Positions 1 to 8,719 of a stretch of 64,000 nt of DNA are shown one piece after another. The notes under the pieces are model-generated. The model was not told where the DNA came from, did not search any database, and worked only from the letters and a program-made list of their open reading frames with translations. Numbering within the stretch: the stretch's first letter is position 1; every line of letters starts with the position of its first letter. Source of the DNA: Sphaerisporangium rubeum (GTDB lineage: Bacteria; Actinomycetota; Actinomycetes; Streptosporangiales; Streptosporangiaceae); assembly GCF_014207705.1 (NCBI RefSeq), contig NZ_JACHIU010000001.1, positions 5,448,501 to 5,512,500 on the forward strand, written 5' to 3'. Made by a program: the position numbers and the translations under genes.

Positions 1-256
1 ACCCCTCACCCGGCCCGAGCGCCTTCGGCGACGGCGACGGCGAGAGCGAGGCGCTGACGGACGGCGTCGCCGTACCGGGCCCGGACGGCCCAGGCGTCCC
101 GGACGGCGCGGACGGCGCGGACGGCGCGGCACCGGCCTCCTGCGCGGAGTGCGCGCGGACCGCGACACCGGTGGAACCCGCCGGAGCCGCGCAGCCCGCC
201 ACGCAGGCCGCCACCGCCGCGACCAGGGCCGTCGCGGCGGAACGCCACCGCCTCAC
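1..256 (-). CDS. Secreted lipoprotein, N-terminal part only (cut by window edge)
   Basis: Reading the minus strand from a GTG at 256 gives a classic lipoprotein signal peptide: a basic start (MRRWRS), a hydrophobic Ala/Val stretch, and the lipobox VAGC around residue 22. A long Ala/Pro/Ser/Gly-rich linker follows, as is common between the lipid anchor and the folded domain of actinobacterial lipoproteins. A G-rich stretch lies about 9 bases upstream of the GTG. The frame stays open to the window edge, so the functional domain is not visible and no function can be given. Another frame on this strand also starts with ATG (248) but gives only a low-complexity Gly/Arg product and no signal peptide. 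Confidence 0.7.
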   Translation of the reverse strand, partial: MRRWRSAATALVAAVAACVAGCAAPAGSTGVAVRAHSAQEAGAAPSAPSAPSGTPGPSGPGTATPSVSASLSPSPSPKALGPGEG

Positions 257-325
257 CTGTGCGCCACCCCCTAGCTCCTCACGCTGCTCGCAGCCTATCG
301 GCCACGGCGGGGCAGGGGGCCGTAC

Positions 326-1831
326 CTAGCCGTTGGTGGGGAATCCGAGGTTCACCCCGCCGTGGCCCGGGTCCGGCCAGCGGGACGTCACGACCTTGCC
401 GCGCGTGTAGAAGTGCACCCCCTCGGTGCCGTGCACGTGGGTGTCGCCGAACAGCGACGACTTCCACCCGCCGAAGCTGTAGTAGGCCATCGGCACGGGG
501 ATCGGCACGTTGACGCCGATCATGCCGACCTCGACCTCGTTCTGGAAGCGCCGGGCCGCGCCGCCGTCGTTGGTGAACACCGCCGTGCCGTTGCCGTACT
601 CGGTCTCGTTGATGATCCGCAGGCCCTCCTCGTACGAGCCGACCCGCACCACCGACAGCACCGGCCCGAAGATCTCCTCGCGGTGCGCGGTGGAGCCCGG
701 CCGCACGTGGTCGATCACCGTGGGGCCGAGCCAGAATCCCGGAGTGCCGGACGCCGTGCCGCCGCCGCGGACCGGTGTCTCACGACCGTCCACCACGAGC
801 TTGGCCCCCTCGGCGAGCGCGACGTCGATGTAGGACGCCACCTTGTCGCGGTGCGGCCCGGTGACCAGCGGCCCCATGTCCGACTCGGGGTCGTCGCCGG
901 GACCGACGGTCAGCCCCTCGACCCGTTCCACGATCCTGTCCACCAGCGTGTCGCCGACCGGGTCCACGGCGAGCACGACGGAGATCGCCATGCAACGTTC
1001 CCCCGCCGAGCCGAACCCGGCGTTCACCGCGGCGTCGGCCACGAGGTCCAGGTCGGCGTCCGGCAGCACGAGCATGTGGTTCTTCGCGCCGCCGAGCGCC
1101 TGCACCCGCTTACCGGCGGCCGTGCCGGTCGTGTACACGTACCGCGCGATCGGGGTGGAACCGACGAACGACACCGCGCGCACGTCCGGGTGCGCCAGCA
1201 GCCCGTCCACCGCCGCCTTGTCCCCCTGCACGACGTTGAACACGCCGTCCGGCAGGCCCGCCTCCTGCCACAATCTCGCCATCAGCAGCGACGCCGAGGG
1301 GTCGCGCTCGGACGGTTTCAGCACGAACGTGTTGCCGCAGGCGATGGCGAGGGGGAACATCCACATCGGCACCATCACCGGGAAGTTGAACGGCGTGATC
1401 CCCGCCACCACACCGAGCGGCTGGCGGATGGAGAAGGAGTCCACACCGGTGGAGACGTTCTCGGAGAAACCCCCCTTGAGCAGGTGCGGGATGCCGCAGG
1501 CGAACTCCACCACCTCAAGACCGCGCGCGACCTCGCCGAGCGCGTCCGAGCGCACCTTGCCGTGCTCGGCGCTGATCAGCCCGGCGAGCTCGTCGCGGTG
1601 CCGGTCCACCAGCTCGCGGAACGCGAACAGCACCTTGGAGCGCCGGGACAGCGAGGCGTCACGCCAGGCGGGGAACGCCGCACGCGCGGCGGTCACCGCG
1701 GCGTCCACCTCGGCGGCGTCCGCCAGGCCGACATGTCCGGTGACCTCCCCGGTGGCCGGATCGAAGATCTCGGTCCGCCGGCCCTCGCCGTGGACCTCCG
1801 CTCCACCGATCCAGTGGCCGGCCTTCTTCAT
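326..1831 (-). CDS. mmsA: CoA-acylating methylmalonate-semialdehyde dehydrogenase
   Basis: 501-residue aldehyde dehydrogenase of the MmsA/IolA subgroup. It oxidises methylmalonate semialdehyde or malonate semialdehyde with NAD and CoA to propionyl-CoA or acetyl-CoA plus CO2, at the end of valine, thymine, inositol or beta-alanine breakdown. Visible marks are ITPFNFPVMVPMWMFP near residue 145-160, the nucleotide-site segment FVGSTPIARYVY, and the catalytic Cys280 in GSAGERCMAIS, all typical of MMSDH. Length matches the family. Its ATG overlaps the stop of the upstream aminotransferase gene (ATGA), so the two are translationally coupled. That pairing suggests that the aldehyde product of the transaminase is its substrate. 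Substrate choice (malonate or methylmalonate semialdehyde) is not decided by sequence. Confidence 0.9.
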   Translation of the reverse strand: MKKAGHWIGGAEVHGEGRRTEIFDPATGEVTGHVGLADAAEVDAAVTAARAAFPAWRDASLSRRSKVLFAFRELVDRHRDELAGLISAEHGKVRSDALGEVARGLEVVEFACGIPHLLKGGFSENVSTGVDSFSIRQPLGVVAGITPFNFPVMVPMWMFPLAIACGNTFVLKPSERDPSASLLMARLWQEAGLPDGVFNVVQGDKAAVDGLLAHPDVRAVSFVGSTPIARYVYTTGTAAGKRVQALGGAKNHMLVLPDADLDLVADAAVNAGFGSAGERCMAISVVLAVDPVGDTLVDRIVERVEGLTVGPGDDPESDMGPLVTGPHRDKVASYIDVALAEGAKLVVDGRETPVRGGGTASGTPGFWLGPTVIDHVRPGSTAHREEIFGPVLSVVRVGSYEEGLRIINETEYGNGTAVFTNDGGAARRFQNEVEVGMIGVNVPIPVPMAYYSFGGWKSSLFGDTHVHGTEGVHFYTRGKVVTSRWPDPGHGGVNLGFPTNG

Positions 1832-3126
1832 CCCGTCGCCTCCTCGTTGACGGTCTCCAGCGCGGCGACGAGGAGGCCGAGCCCTTCGCGCGCCTCGTCG
1901 TCGGTGAGCGTGAGCGGCGGCGCCACACGCAGCGCGTGGCCGTACAGGCCGCCCTTGCCGACGAGCAGGCCGAGCTTCCGGGTCTCCTCCAGCACCCGGC
2001 CGGCCAGCGGCGGGGACGGCTCGCCGGTCGCGGGGTCCACCAGGTCCACCGCGACCATCAGGCCCTTGCCGCGCACACCCCCGACGACGGGCAGGCGCGG
2101 TGCGGCCTCGCGCAGCCCTTCGATGAGGATGGCCCCGGTGACGGCGGCGCGGGAGCGCAGGTCATGGTCGAGCACGTAGTCGAGGGTGGCGTTCGCCGCG
2201 GCCATGGCGACGGGGTTGCCGCCGAAGGTGGAAAGACCGATGGCCTTCGGGCCGTCCATCAGGTCGCCACGCGCGACGACGCCGCCGACGGCGAAGCCGT
2301 TGCCGAGGCCCTTGGCGAAGGTCAGCATGTCCGGAGTCACACCGTGGGCCTGGATACCGAAGAACGCCTCGCCGGTGCGGCCCCAGCCGGTCTGCACCTC
2401 ATCCGAGATGAACAGGATGCCTGACTCGTCCAGCACCTCCTTGTACGCCGCGAACAGCCCGTCCGGCGCCATGGTGAAGCCGCCGACCCCCTGGACCGGC
2501 TCGGCGATCAGCGCGGCCACGTCAGGCGCGGCGGCGGTGGCGAGCACATGGCGCAGGTCGGCGACGCACGCCTCGATGTAGGCCTCGTCGGACATGCCGC
2601 GGAACTGCGGCAGGTGCCGGTCGGCGCCGTGCAGGAAGTGCACGTTCAGCGGCGACAGTGAGCTGTTCGTCCAGCCGCGGTTGCCGGTCACCGCGATCGC
2701 GCCGAAGCTGCGGCCGTGGTAGCTCTGCCGCATGGCGAACACCTGGTCCGACCGCCTGGCGAACGTCGCGAGCAGCAGCGCGGTCTCGTTGGCCTCGGTG
2801 CCGGAGTTGGTGAAGAACACCTTGGCGTCCGGTATGCCGGACAGTCCGGCGATCTTCTCGGCCAGCTCGACCTGGCCGCGCAGCAGGTACAGCGTGCTGG
2901 TGTGCACGACGCCGGTGGCGATCTGGCGCTCGACCGCCTGACGCACCTCGGGGACGTCGTAGCCGATCATGTTCGTGAGGATGCCGGCGAAGAAGTCGAG
3001 GTAGCTGCGGCCCTCGGCGTCGATGACGCGATTGCCCTTACCTCGGACGATCTCGATAGGCTGCTCGTAGTAGAGAGGCGACCAGTTCGGCAGTACCGCG
3101 CGGTGGCGCGCGAGAAGGTCGGACAT
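1828..3126 (-). CDS. Class III PLP-dependent aminotransferase (omega-amino/beta-amino acid type)
   Basis: 432-residue class III aminotransferase. PLP residues are visible: the GTEAN phosphate-binding segment at 109-113, Asp242 in the SDEVQTGWGRTG signature, and the Schiff-base Lys272 in FAKGLGNG. The family (AGXT2, beta-alanine, 4-aminobutyrate transaminases) moves amino groups from omega- or beta-amino acids or alanine to an alpha-keto acid. The gene is first in a two-gene operon with mmsA (4-base overlap) and divergent from a PucR-type regulator, which then heads a beta-aminopeptidase-like gene. That context favours a beta-amino acid such as beta-alanine or 3-aminoisobutyrate as amino donor. 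This is inference; the fold alone also fits alanine-glyoxylate or GABA transaminase. Confidence 0.85.
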   Translation of the reverse strand: MSDLLARHRAVLPNWSPLYYEQPIEIVRGKGNRVIDAEGRSYLDFFAGILTNMIGYDVPEVRQAVERQIATGVVHTSTLYLLRGQVELAEKIAGLSGIPDAKVFFTNSGTEANETALLLATFARRSDQVFAMRQSYHGRSFGAIAVTGNRGWTNSSLSPLNVHFLHGADRHLPQFRGMSDEAYIEACVADLRHVLATAAAPDVAALIAEPVQGVGGFTMAPDGLFAAYKEVLDESGILFISDEVQTGWGRTGEAFFGIQAHGVTPDMLTFAKGLGNGFAVGGVVARGDLMDGPKAIGLSTFGGNPVAMAAANATLDYVLDHDLRSRAAVTGAILIEGLREAAPRLPVVGGVRGKGLMVAVDLVDPATGEPSPPLAGRVLEETRKLGLLVGKGGLYGHALRVAPPLTLTDDEAREGLGLLVAALETVNEEATG

Positions 3127-3362
3127 GCCTCTGATTATGGCTGCTCACGACGGCCGCTCCTAAGGGCACAGTGTCGGGTAATCCCGCGAAAGCGTTACAT
3201 CCTGCCATCGGTGGAGGTACGACCTCCTGCTGTCCTCACGTGCGCATGTCCGGACGTAAGACACGCCGACGGTTCGCGTGTCCGGCCGATCTTCCGGCAC
3301 GTCGGCGCGGTCGTTCGACGATGTGTCAAGGACTGGCCAGCCGACTTTACATTCTGATCGGA

Positions 3363-3368
3363 TAGGCT
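3363..3368 (+). promoter_or_regulatory. Candidate -10 element for a leaderless pucR-type mRNA
   Basis: TAGGCT matches the actinobacterial -10 pattern TANNNT and ends 7 bases before the GTG start of the regulator gene, the spacing expected for a leaderless transcript. No Shine-Dalgarno sequence is present in between. I see no convincing -35. It sits in the 249-base divergent region (3127-3375) that must also hold the promoter of the aminotransferase-mmsA operon. Confidence 0.35.
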
Positions 3369-3375
3369 CATTTTC

Positions 3376-4986
3376 GTGCTACCGACCCTGGCCGACGTCT
3401 TGGCTTTGGACGCCGTTCACCGGGGCGGCCCGCGGGTGGTCGCGGGCGCCGACCGGCTGAACACCCGTGTGCGATGGGTTCACGTCGGGGAGGTCAGTGA
3501 CATCGCTCACCTGCTGCGCGGCGGCGAGCTCATCCTCACCACCGGCGTCGCCCTCCCCGAGGACCACGGCAAGCTCGCCGACTACGTCGCCGACCTCGCG
3601 GGGGTCGGCGTTTCCGGCCTGATCGTCGAGCTCGGCCGCCGGTTCGTCGGCGAACTGCCGCGTGAGGTGGTCGACGCCGCCGAGACCCACGGCCTGCCGG
3701 TGGTCACCCTGGCACGCGAGACGCCGTTCGTGCAGATCACCGAGTCGGTGCACGCACGCATCATCGACATCCAGCTCCAGGAGCTGCGTGCCTCCGAGCA
3801 TCTGCACGAGGTGTTCACCGAGCTGTCGGTCGAGGGGGCCCCGCCGGCCGAGGTGCTGCGCCAGGTGTCGCGGCTGTCGTCGCGTCCCGTGCTGCTGGAG
3901 AACCTCGCTCACCAGGTGCTTGCCTGTGAGAGCTCGGGCCGGGACACCGGCACGCTGCTCGCCGGCTGGGAGGCGAGGTCGCGTGCCGTCGCACCGCGCG
4001 AGCGCACCGCGTACGATGCGTCCTCCGGCTGGCTGGTCACCATGGTCGGCGCGCGCGGCCACGACTGGGGACGGCTCATCGTCGTCTGCGACGCGCCACC
4101 CGGCCCCCGTGACGTCGTGCTCGCCGAACGCGCCGCCACCACACTCGCGCTCGGCCGCCTGCTGGAACGCCACCAGGAGAGCCTGGAACGCCAGGCCCAC
4201 GGCACCATACTCACCGGCATCCTCACCCACGCCTACGCCGACCCCGACGAGGCCGCCGCACGGGCCCGCGCCGTCGGCGTGCCGCTCACCGGCCGCAAGC
4301 TCATCAGCGTCGTGCTGCGCCTCACCGACCACGACGACACCGCGCTGAACCTCCAGGCCCGCCTCGGCGAGCTGGCCGAGGCCACCGCCGCCGCCTGCCG
4401 CGACGCACGGCTGCTGGCGCTGGTCGGCGCACTCGACCAGAACCGTGTCGGCGTGCTGCTTCCGCTGCCGCCACGCATGCTCGCCGAAGGCGCGCTCACC
4501 GCGCTCGCCGAACGGCTGCGCACCGCGTTCACCACGCCGTTCGTGCTGGCCGCCGGGTCGGTCGTGGAGTCGGTGCGCGACGTGCGGCGCAGCTTCCTCG
4601 AAGCCGAGCAGGTGGCGGAGGCCGCAGCGCGCCAGCCCGACCGGCGTCCCTTCTACCGGCTGCCCGACCTGCGGCTGCGTGGGCTTCTCCACCTGCTGCG
4701 TGACGACGCGCGGCTGCAGACGTTCGCCGAGCGCGAGCTCGGGCCGCTGCTCGCGCACGACGCGCACCGCGGCGGCGACCTCACCGGCATACTCAAGACC
4801 TACCTGGAGTCCGGCCGCAACAAGGCGGTGGCCGCGCAGCGGGCCCACCTGTCGCGGCCCGCGTTCTACGACCGGCTGCGGCGCCTTGAGCGCATACTCG
4901 ACACCGACCTCGACGACGTCGAGGCGTGCCTGTCGCTGCACGTCGCGCTGCTGGCGCTGGAGTCGTTCCGGCGCGAGATCCGCTGA
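3376..4986 (+). CDS. PucR family transcriptional regulator
   Basis: 536 residues with the usual three parts of this family: an N-terminal PucR ligand-sensing domain (about 1-130, beginning LPTLADVLALD), a middle GGDEF-like CdaR-type domain, and a C-terminal helix-turn-helix (about 475-525, with YLESGRNKAVAAQRAHLSRP and FYDRLRRLERIL). PucR proteins usually activate purine, amino-acid or amine catabolic genes in response to a substrate. It is divergent from the aminotransferase-mmsA operon and lies 9 bases upstream of the P1-family aminopeptidase gene, so it probably controls both. Start GTG is chosen because the conserved N-terminus begins there and a -10 lies 7 bases upstream. Confidence 0.85.
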   Translation: MLPTLADVLALDAVHRGGPRVVAGADRLNTRVRWVHVGEVSDIAHLLRGGELILTTGVALPEDHGKLADYVADLAGVGVSGLIVELGRRFVGELPREVVDAAETHGLPVVTLARETPFVQITESVHARIIDIQLQELRASEHLHEVFTELSVEGAPPAEVLRQVSRLSSRPVLLENLAHQVLACESSGRDTGTLLAGWEARSRAVAPRERTAYDASSGWLVTMVGARGHDWGRLIVVCDAPPGPRDVVLAERAATTLALGRLLERHQESLERQAHGTILTGILTHAYADPDEAAARARAVGVPLTGRKLISVVLRLTDHDDTALNLQARLGELAEATAAACRDARLLALVGALDQNRVGVLLPLPPRMLAEGALTALAERLRTAFTTPFVLAAGSVVESVRDVRRSFLEAEQVAEAAARQPDRRPFYRLPDLRLRGLLHLLRDDARLQTFAERELGPLLAHDAHRGGDLTGILKTYLESGRNKAVAAQRAHLSRPAFYDRLRRLERILDTDLDDVEACLSLHVALLALESFRREIR

Positions 4987-4995
4987 GGAGACCCG

Positions 4996-6114
4996 TTGAC
5001 CAGCGGCACGACCGCGCCACGACGCGCGCGCGACCTCGGCATCGTCATCGGCGACGGCACACCGGGGCCGTACAACGCCATCACCGACGTCGCCGGGGTG
5101 CGGGTGGGCCACACCACGCTGATCGACGGCGAAGGCCCGCGTGTGGTCGGCACCGGGCCCGTCCGCACCGGCGTCACCGTCGTGCTGCCGCACGCGGGGT
5201 CGGCGTTCGACGAGCCGGTGTACGCGTCGTACCACTGGCTGAACGGCAACGGCGAGATCACCGGCCTCGCCTACCTCGCGGAGTTCGGCATCCTCGGGTC
5301 ACCGATCGGCCTCACCAACACCGCGTCGGTCGGCACGGTGCGCGACGCGCTGGTGGAGATCGAGGTGGCGTCGCTGGCCCGGGGACGGCAGGCGTGGTCC
5401 CTGACGGTCGTCGGCGAGACCTGGGACGGCACGCTCAACGACATCGACGGCCAGCACGTACGGCCCGCGCACGTCAAGGCCGCCTACGCCGCCGCGTCCG
5501 GCGGCCCGGTCGCCGAGGGTGGGGTCGGCGGCGGCACCGGCATGATCTGCCACGGCTTCAAAGGCGGCATCGGCACCGCGTCCAGGGTCCTCGGCGAACA
5601 GTACGGCGGCTACACCGTCGGCGTGCTCGTCCAGGCCAACCACGGCCGCCGCGGCCGGCTGGCCGTCAACGGCGTGCCGGTGGGGCCGTCGTTCACCGAC
5701 GTACCGCTGCCGGTCTCCCCCGCACCCGAAGGTGCCGGGTCCATCATCGGGATCGTCGCCACCGACGCGCCGCTGCTGCCCCACCAGTGCCGCCGCCTGG
5801 CGCAGCGCGCCGGGCTCGGCGTGGCGCGTACCGGCGGGGCCGGTGAGAACTCCAGCGGCGACGGCTTCCTGTGCTTCTCCACCGCCAACAGGAACCTCCC
5901 CGCCAACACCATGGACGCCGTCCCGCCGCTCACCTATCAGGTCACCGTGCTGGCCGACGAGCACATCGACCCGCTGTTCTACGCGGTGATCGAGGCGACC
6001 GAGGAGGCCATCGTCAACGCGCTGGTGGCCGGCGAGAGCATGACGGGGGCGGACGGCGTCACGGCGCACGGCCTGGACGGGGAACGGCTGGCCACGCTCC
6101 TCAGGAATTCCTGA
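4996..6114 (+). CDS. P1 family peptidase (DmpA/BapA-type aminopeptidase)
   Basis: 372-residue Ntn-type hydrolase of the DmpA/BapA family. These enzymes are made as a precursor that cleaves itself before a serine, which becomes the N-terminal nucleophile, and remove N-terminal D-, L- or beta-amino acids from peptides and amides. The expected cleavage site is Gly248-Ser249 in APEGAGSIIGIVATDAPLLP, followed by a GENSSGDGFLCFSTAN motif, both typical. Start is TTG at 4996 with GGAG 5 bases upstream, 9 bases after the regulator stop, so the two form an operon. Beside a transaminase and a semialdehyde dehydrogenase, release of beta-alanine or other beta-amino acids from peptides is a reasonable role, but this is inference. 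Confidence 0.88.
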   Translation: MTSGTTAPRRARDLGIVIGDGTPGPYNAITDVAGVRVGHTTLIDGEGPRVVGTGPVRTGVTVVLPHAGSAFDEPVYASYHWLNGNGEITGLAYLAEFGILGSPIGLTNTASVGTVRDALVEIEVASLARGRQAWSLTVVGETWDGTLNDIDGQHVRPAHVKAAYAAASGGPVAEGGVGGGTGMICHGFKGGIGTASRVLGEQYGGYTVGVLVQANHGRRGRLAVNGVPVGPSFTDVPLPVSPAPEGAGSIIGIVATDAPLLPHQCRRLAQRAGLGVARTGGAGENSSGDGFLCFSTANRNLPANTMDAVPPLTYQVTVLADEHIDPLFYAVIEATEEAIVNALVAGESMTGADGVTAHGLDGERLATLLRNS

Positions 6115-6284
6115 TTTACCTGGGCATTTACCGTTAAAGGCATTCTCTGTCGGGCGACAAGGGATGAAGCATGCCCTATATGCCGGGTTACATTCTCATA
6201 GACGTTGGCGTGTTCACCGGCGGCGGACCCGTCACTCCACGCACGATGGTGCACCGAGGACCGAACCACCCACGGGAGCCCCTG

Positions 6285-7760
6285 ATGCCACGTCGCCTAC
6301 TCGCAGGTCTCGCCGTTGTCTGCCTCACCTCGGCCACCGTGCCGGCGCTGACGGCCACCGCGACGGCCGAGTCGGCCCGGTGGACGGTCCCGCAGAAGGC
6401 GTTCCCGCTCGGCGAGGCCGGCCAGGTCAAGCAGAAACACAAGTCCGTGGCCGCCGGCATCGACATGTTCACCCTGCGGCACGGCAAGAAGAGCGACGGG
6501 TACACGGTGTCGTTGCTCATGAAGGGCAAGGACTCCGGGTCACGGGCCAACGCCGAAGCCGTGGCGCAGAGCGCGCGAGACGCCGGATTCCCCGTGGTCG
6601 TATCCGAATTCGTCCGTCCCGGGGTCGCCGACCATCCGGAAGGCACCGGATACATGGCGCGCATCGGGTCGTGGTCGCTGAGCAAGCGCGACGAGGCCGC
6701 CAAAATGGTGAAAAGCCTTAAGGACGCCGGCATTGCCTCGAAAGTCGACTTCCTCGGGGACGACGGCACGCCGACCACCGGCCCCTGGGACGTCCGGGTC
6801 CTGACCGTCGACCCCAAGGCCTTCCGCGGCTCCTACCACGCGAGCATCGGCAAGACCGTCGCCGCTCGCGAGACCACCTCGTCCATGGCGAAACGCGCCG
6901 GAGCCATCGCCGCCGTCAACGGCGGATTCTTCAACATCCACACCGCGAAGAACCTGCGCGGCGAACCCGTCGGCGTCTCCGTGGTCGACGGCAAACTGCT
7001 CAGCGAGGCCGTCGCCGGACGCAGCGCGCTCATCCTGAAGGGCCGCACCGCTCGCATCACCGAGGTACGCACCGACATCTCCGTCGTCTCCGCCGACGGC
7101 GAGAAGACCGCCGTCACCGGCGTCAACCGTGCCGCGCTCCCCGACGAGCTCCTGCTCTACACCGAGGAGTACGGCGTCAAGACCCCCAAGGACGACGGCG
7201 CGGAAGCCGTACTCGACGCACGCGGCGCCGTGCTGGAACTCCGGCCCTCCGGCGGCAAGGTCGCACCCGGCACCCGGGTGCTCCACGGCACCGGCATCAT
7301 GGCCGACTGGATCTGGTCCCACGCCTGGGAGCAGTGGACCGTCAAGATCAACACCAAGGTCGTCGACCTGCGCACCGGCAAGGCCATCCCCCTCACCAAG
7401 GACACCAGCGTCATCGGCGGCGGCGTCGGCCTGGTACGCAACGGCCGCGAACACGTCACCGCCAAAGCCGACGGCCACGCCAACGTCAACATGATCCTCC
7501 GCCGCCACCCCAGAACCCTCGCCGGCGTCACCCGAAACGGCACCCTCATCCTCGCCACCGTCGACGGCCGCCGCCCCGGCACCACCGTAGGCGCCTCCAT
7601 GATCGAAGCCGCCCAGCTCATGCTCTGGCTAGGCGCCCGCCAGGCCATCAACCTCGACGGCGGCGGCTCCAGCACCATGATCGTAAAAAACAAACCAGCC
7701 AACCACCCCTCCGACGGCACAGAACGCGGCGTAGGCGACGCCCTCCTCATCACCCCCTGA
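6285..7760 (+). CDS. Secreted phosphodiester glycosidase (NAGPA-domain) with SPOR-like region
   Basis: 491 residues from the ATG at 6285, which has GGGAG 6 bases upstream and starts a clear signal peptide (MPRRLLAGLAVVCLT). The frame runs 38 codons further upstream but that extension has no Shine-Dalgarno and would bury the signal peptide. After the signal comes an SPOR-like repeat region (two GYTV/GYMARI segments, about 60-150). Then comes a phosphodiester glycosidase domain, with AAVNGGFFNIH and the C-terminal LDGGGSSTMIV motif that is diagnostic for the family of the lysosomal uncovering enzyme. A cell-surface role in removing phosphodiester-linked sugars from wall polymers is likely but unproven. 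Codon choice near the 3' end is strikingly G-poor on this strand, continuing into the downstream spacer. Confidence 0.82.
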   Translation: MPRRLLAGLAVVCLTSATVPALTATATAESARWTVPQKAFPLGEAGQVKQKHKSVAAGIDMFTLRHGKKSDGYTVSLLMKGKDSGSRANAEAVAQSARDAGFPVVVSEFVRPGVADHPEGTGYMARIGSWSLSKRDEAAKMVKSLKDAGIASKVDFLGDDGTPTTGPWDVRVLTVDPKAFRGSYHASIGKTVAARETTSSMAKRAGAIAAVNGGFFNIHTAKNLRGEPVGVSVVDGKLLSEAVAGRSALILKGRTARITEVRTDISVVSADGEKTAVTGVNRAALPDELLLYTEEYGVKTPKDDGAEAVLDARGAVLELRPSGGKVAPGTRVLHGTGIMADWIWSHAWEQWTVKINTKVVDLRTGKAIPLTKDTSVIGGGVGLVRNGREHVTAKADGHANVNMILRRHPRTLAGVTRNGTLILATVDGRRPGTTVGASMIEAAQLMLWLGARQAINLDGGGSSTMIVKNKPANHPSDGTERGVGDALLITP

Positions 7761-8030
7761 CGGCCCCCTGTCACCGCGCCGACACCACCGCGGCGCGGTG
7801 ACAACATCCAAGGCCCCTCTGACTCATGGCCCGCGCACCAAGACGCAACGCGCACACAGTAAAACCCAGCATCACCAACCCGACCCCACCCCACGACGGC
7901 CAACCCCCCAACGCCAACAAACTCTCCACAAACCGATAGCACCAACCAACCAACCGACCAACACCCCGACCACCTCTGACCCACCCATCCCCCAGCCACC
8001 CCTCACCCACCCATCAGGACAACCGCCACC
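7761..8030. other. Gene-free, strongly strand-asymmetric spacer
   Basis: No coding region is supported. From about 7850 to 8030 the plus strand is made almost only of C and A with some T (for example ACCAACCAACCAACC), so the minus strand is G/T-rich. It lies between two convergent units, the glycosidase gene and the rRNA operon. ORFs here are low-complexity artefacts. Confidence 0.6.
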
Positions 8031-8402
8031 CCGCTCACCCCATCAGCATGACTGCCGACCGGCTCACCCCATCACAGGACGGCCGGCCCGCTCACCTCGT
8101 CACGAGGACTGCCGACCGGCTCACCCCATCACGATGACTGCTGGCCTGCTCACCCGATCGGTATGACTGCCGACCGGCTCATCCCATCACAGGACGGCCG
8201 GCCCGCTCACCTCGTCACGAGGCCTGCCGACCCGCTCACCTCGTCACGAGGCCTGCCGACCCGCTCACCTCGTCACGAGGCCTGCCGACCCGCTCACCTC
8301 GTCACGAGGTCTGCCGACCCGCTCACCTCGTCACGAGGTCTGCCGACCGGCTCACTACATCAGCATGATCGCCGGCCCACTCACCCATCACGATGATCGC
8401 CG
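8031..8402. repeat. 29-bp tandem repeat array, about 13 units
   Basis: About thirteen units of 28-29 bp lie head to tail with no spacers. Each begins with a variant of CCCGCTCACC, then TCGTCACGAGG or CATCAC-type sequence, and ends CTGCCGA or GGCCGG. Units starting near 8203, 8232, 8261, 8290 and 8319 are nearly identical, while the outer ones are diverged. The common unit has an internal dyad, CCTCGT-C-ACGAGG (6-bp arms around one base). There are no unique spacers, so this is not CRISPR. Apparent ORFs through it are periodic artefacts. It lies just beyond the rRNA operon terminator. Confidence 0.9.
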
Positions 8403-8494
8403 TTGTTCGGCGCCGCGACGGCGGGACGCAGGTCGGCGAACCCGGCGCCGCTCTACGGCGGCCAAACCGGCCCACAGCGGCCAACCCGGTAACC

Positions 8495-8518
8495 GGTCCC
8501 GGTCCCGGTCCCGGTCCC
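8495..8518. repeat. Four perfect GGTCCC hexamer repeats
   Basis: Four direct copies of GGTCCC. On the minus strand this reads as four GGG runs spaced by ACC, the pattern of a potential G-quadruplex. It lies between the 29-bp array and the long C run. Confidence 0.85.
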
Positions 8519-8552
8519 ACACGCCAACACCACACCAACGCCGGCCCCCCTA

Positions 8553-8580
8553 CCCCCCCCCCCCCCCCCCCCCCCCCCCC
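8553..8580. repeat. Homopolymer run of 28 C
   Basis: An uninterrupted 28-C tract, preceded by a shorter 6-C run and TA. The rRNA-transcribed strand therefore carries 28 G about 70 bases beyond the rRNA terminator. Such a tract is very unstable in replication and hard to sequence, so its exact length is doubtful. Confidence 0.85.
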
Positions 8581-8656
8581 ACCAGCATCGCCAGCAGGAC
8601 AACCCCACGGCCCGCGCGGGAACCCCGGCACAAAGCGGATCCCCCCGGAAACGCGA

Positions 8657-8687
8657 AAAGCCGCCCAGGCAGTGCCTGAGCGGCTTT
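8657..8687 (-). terminator. Rho-independent terminator of the rRNA operon
   Basis: Inverted repeat with 14-base arms (AAAGCCGCCCAGGC and GCCTGAGCGGCTTT, one G-U type mismatch) and a 3-base loop, lying about 33 bases after the 5S 3' end. On the minus strand the right arm runs into a U tract, as in a classic intrinsic terminator. Confidence 0.85.
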
Positions 8688-8719
8688 ATCGTGACAGCAG
8701 CAGTGTGCTGTGAATGTTT

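Noticed and set aside
7798-8396. Two plus-strand ORFs of 122 and 77 codons
   Set aside because: Translations are periodic or low-complexity products of the C/A-rich spacer and the 29-bp array.
8031-8402. Possible CRISPR array
   Set aside because: The 29-bp units abut with no unique spacers and no cas genes are present; it is a tandem repeat.
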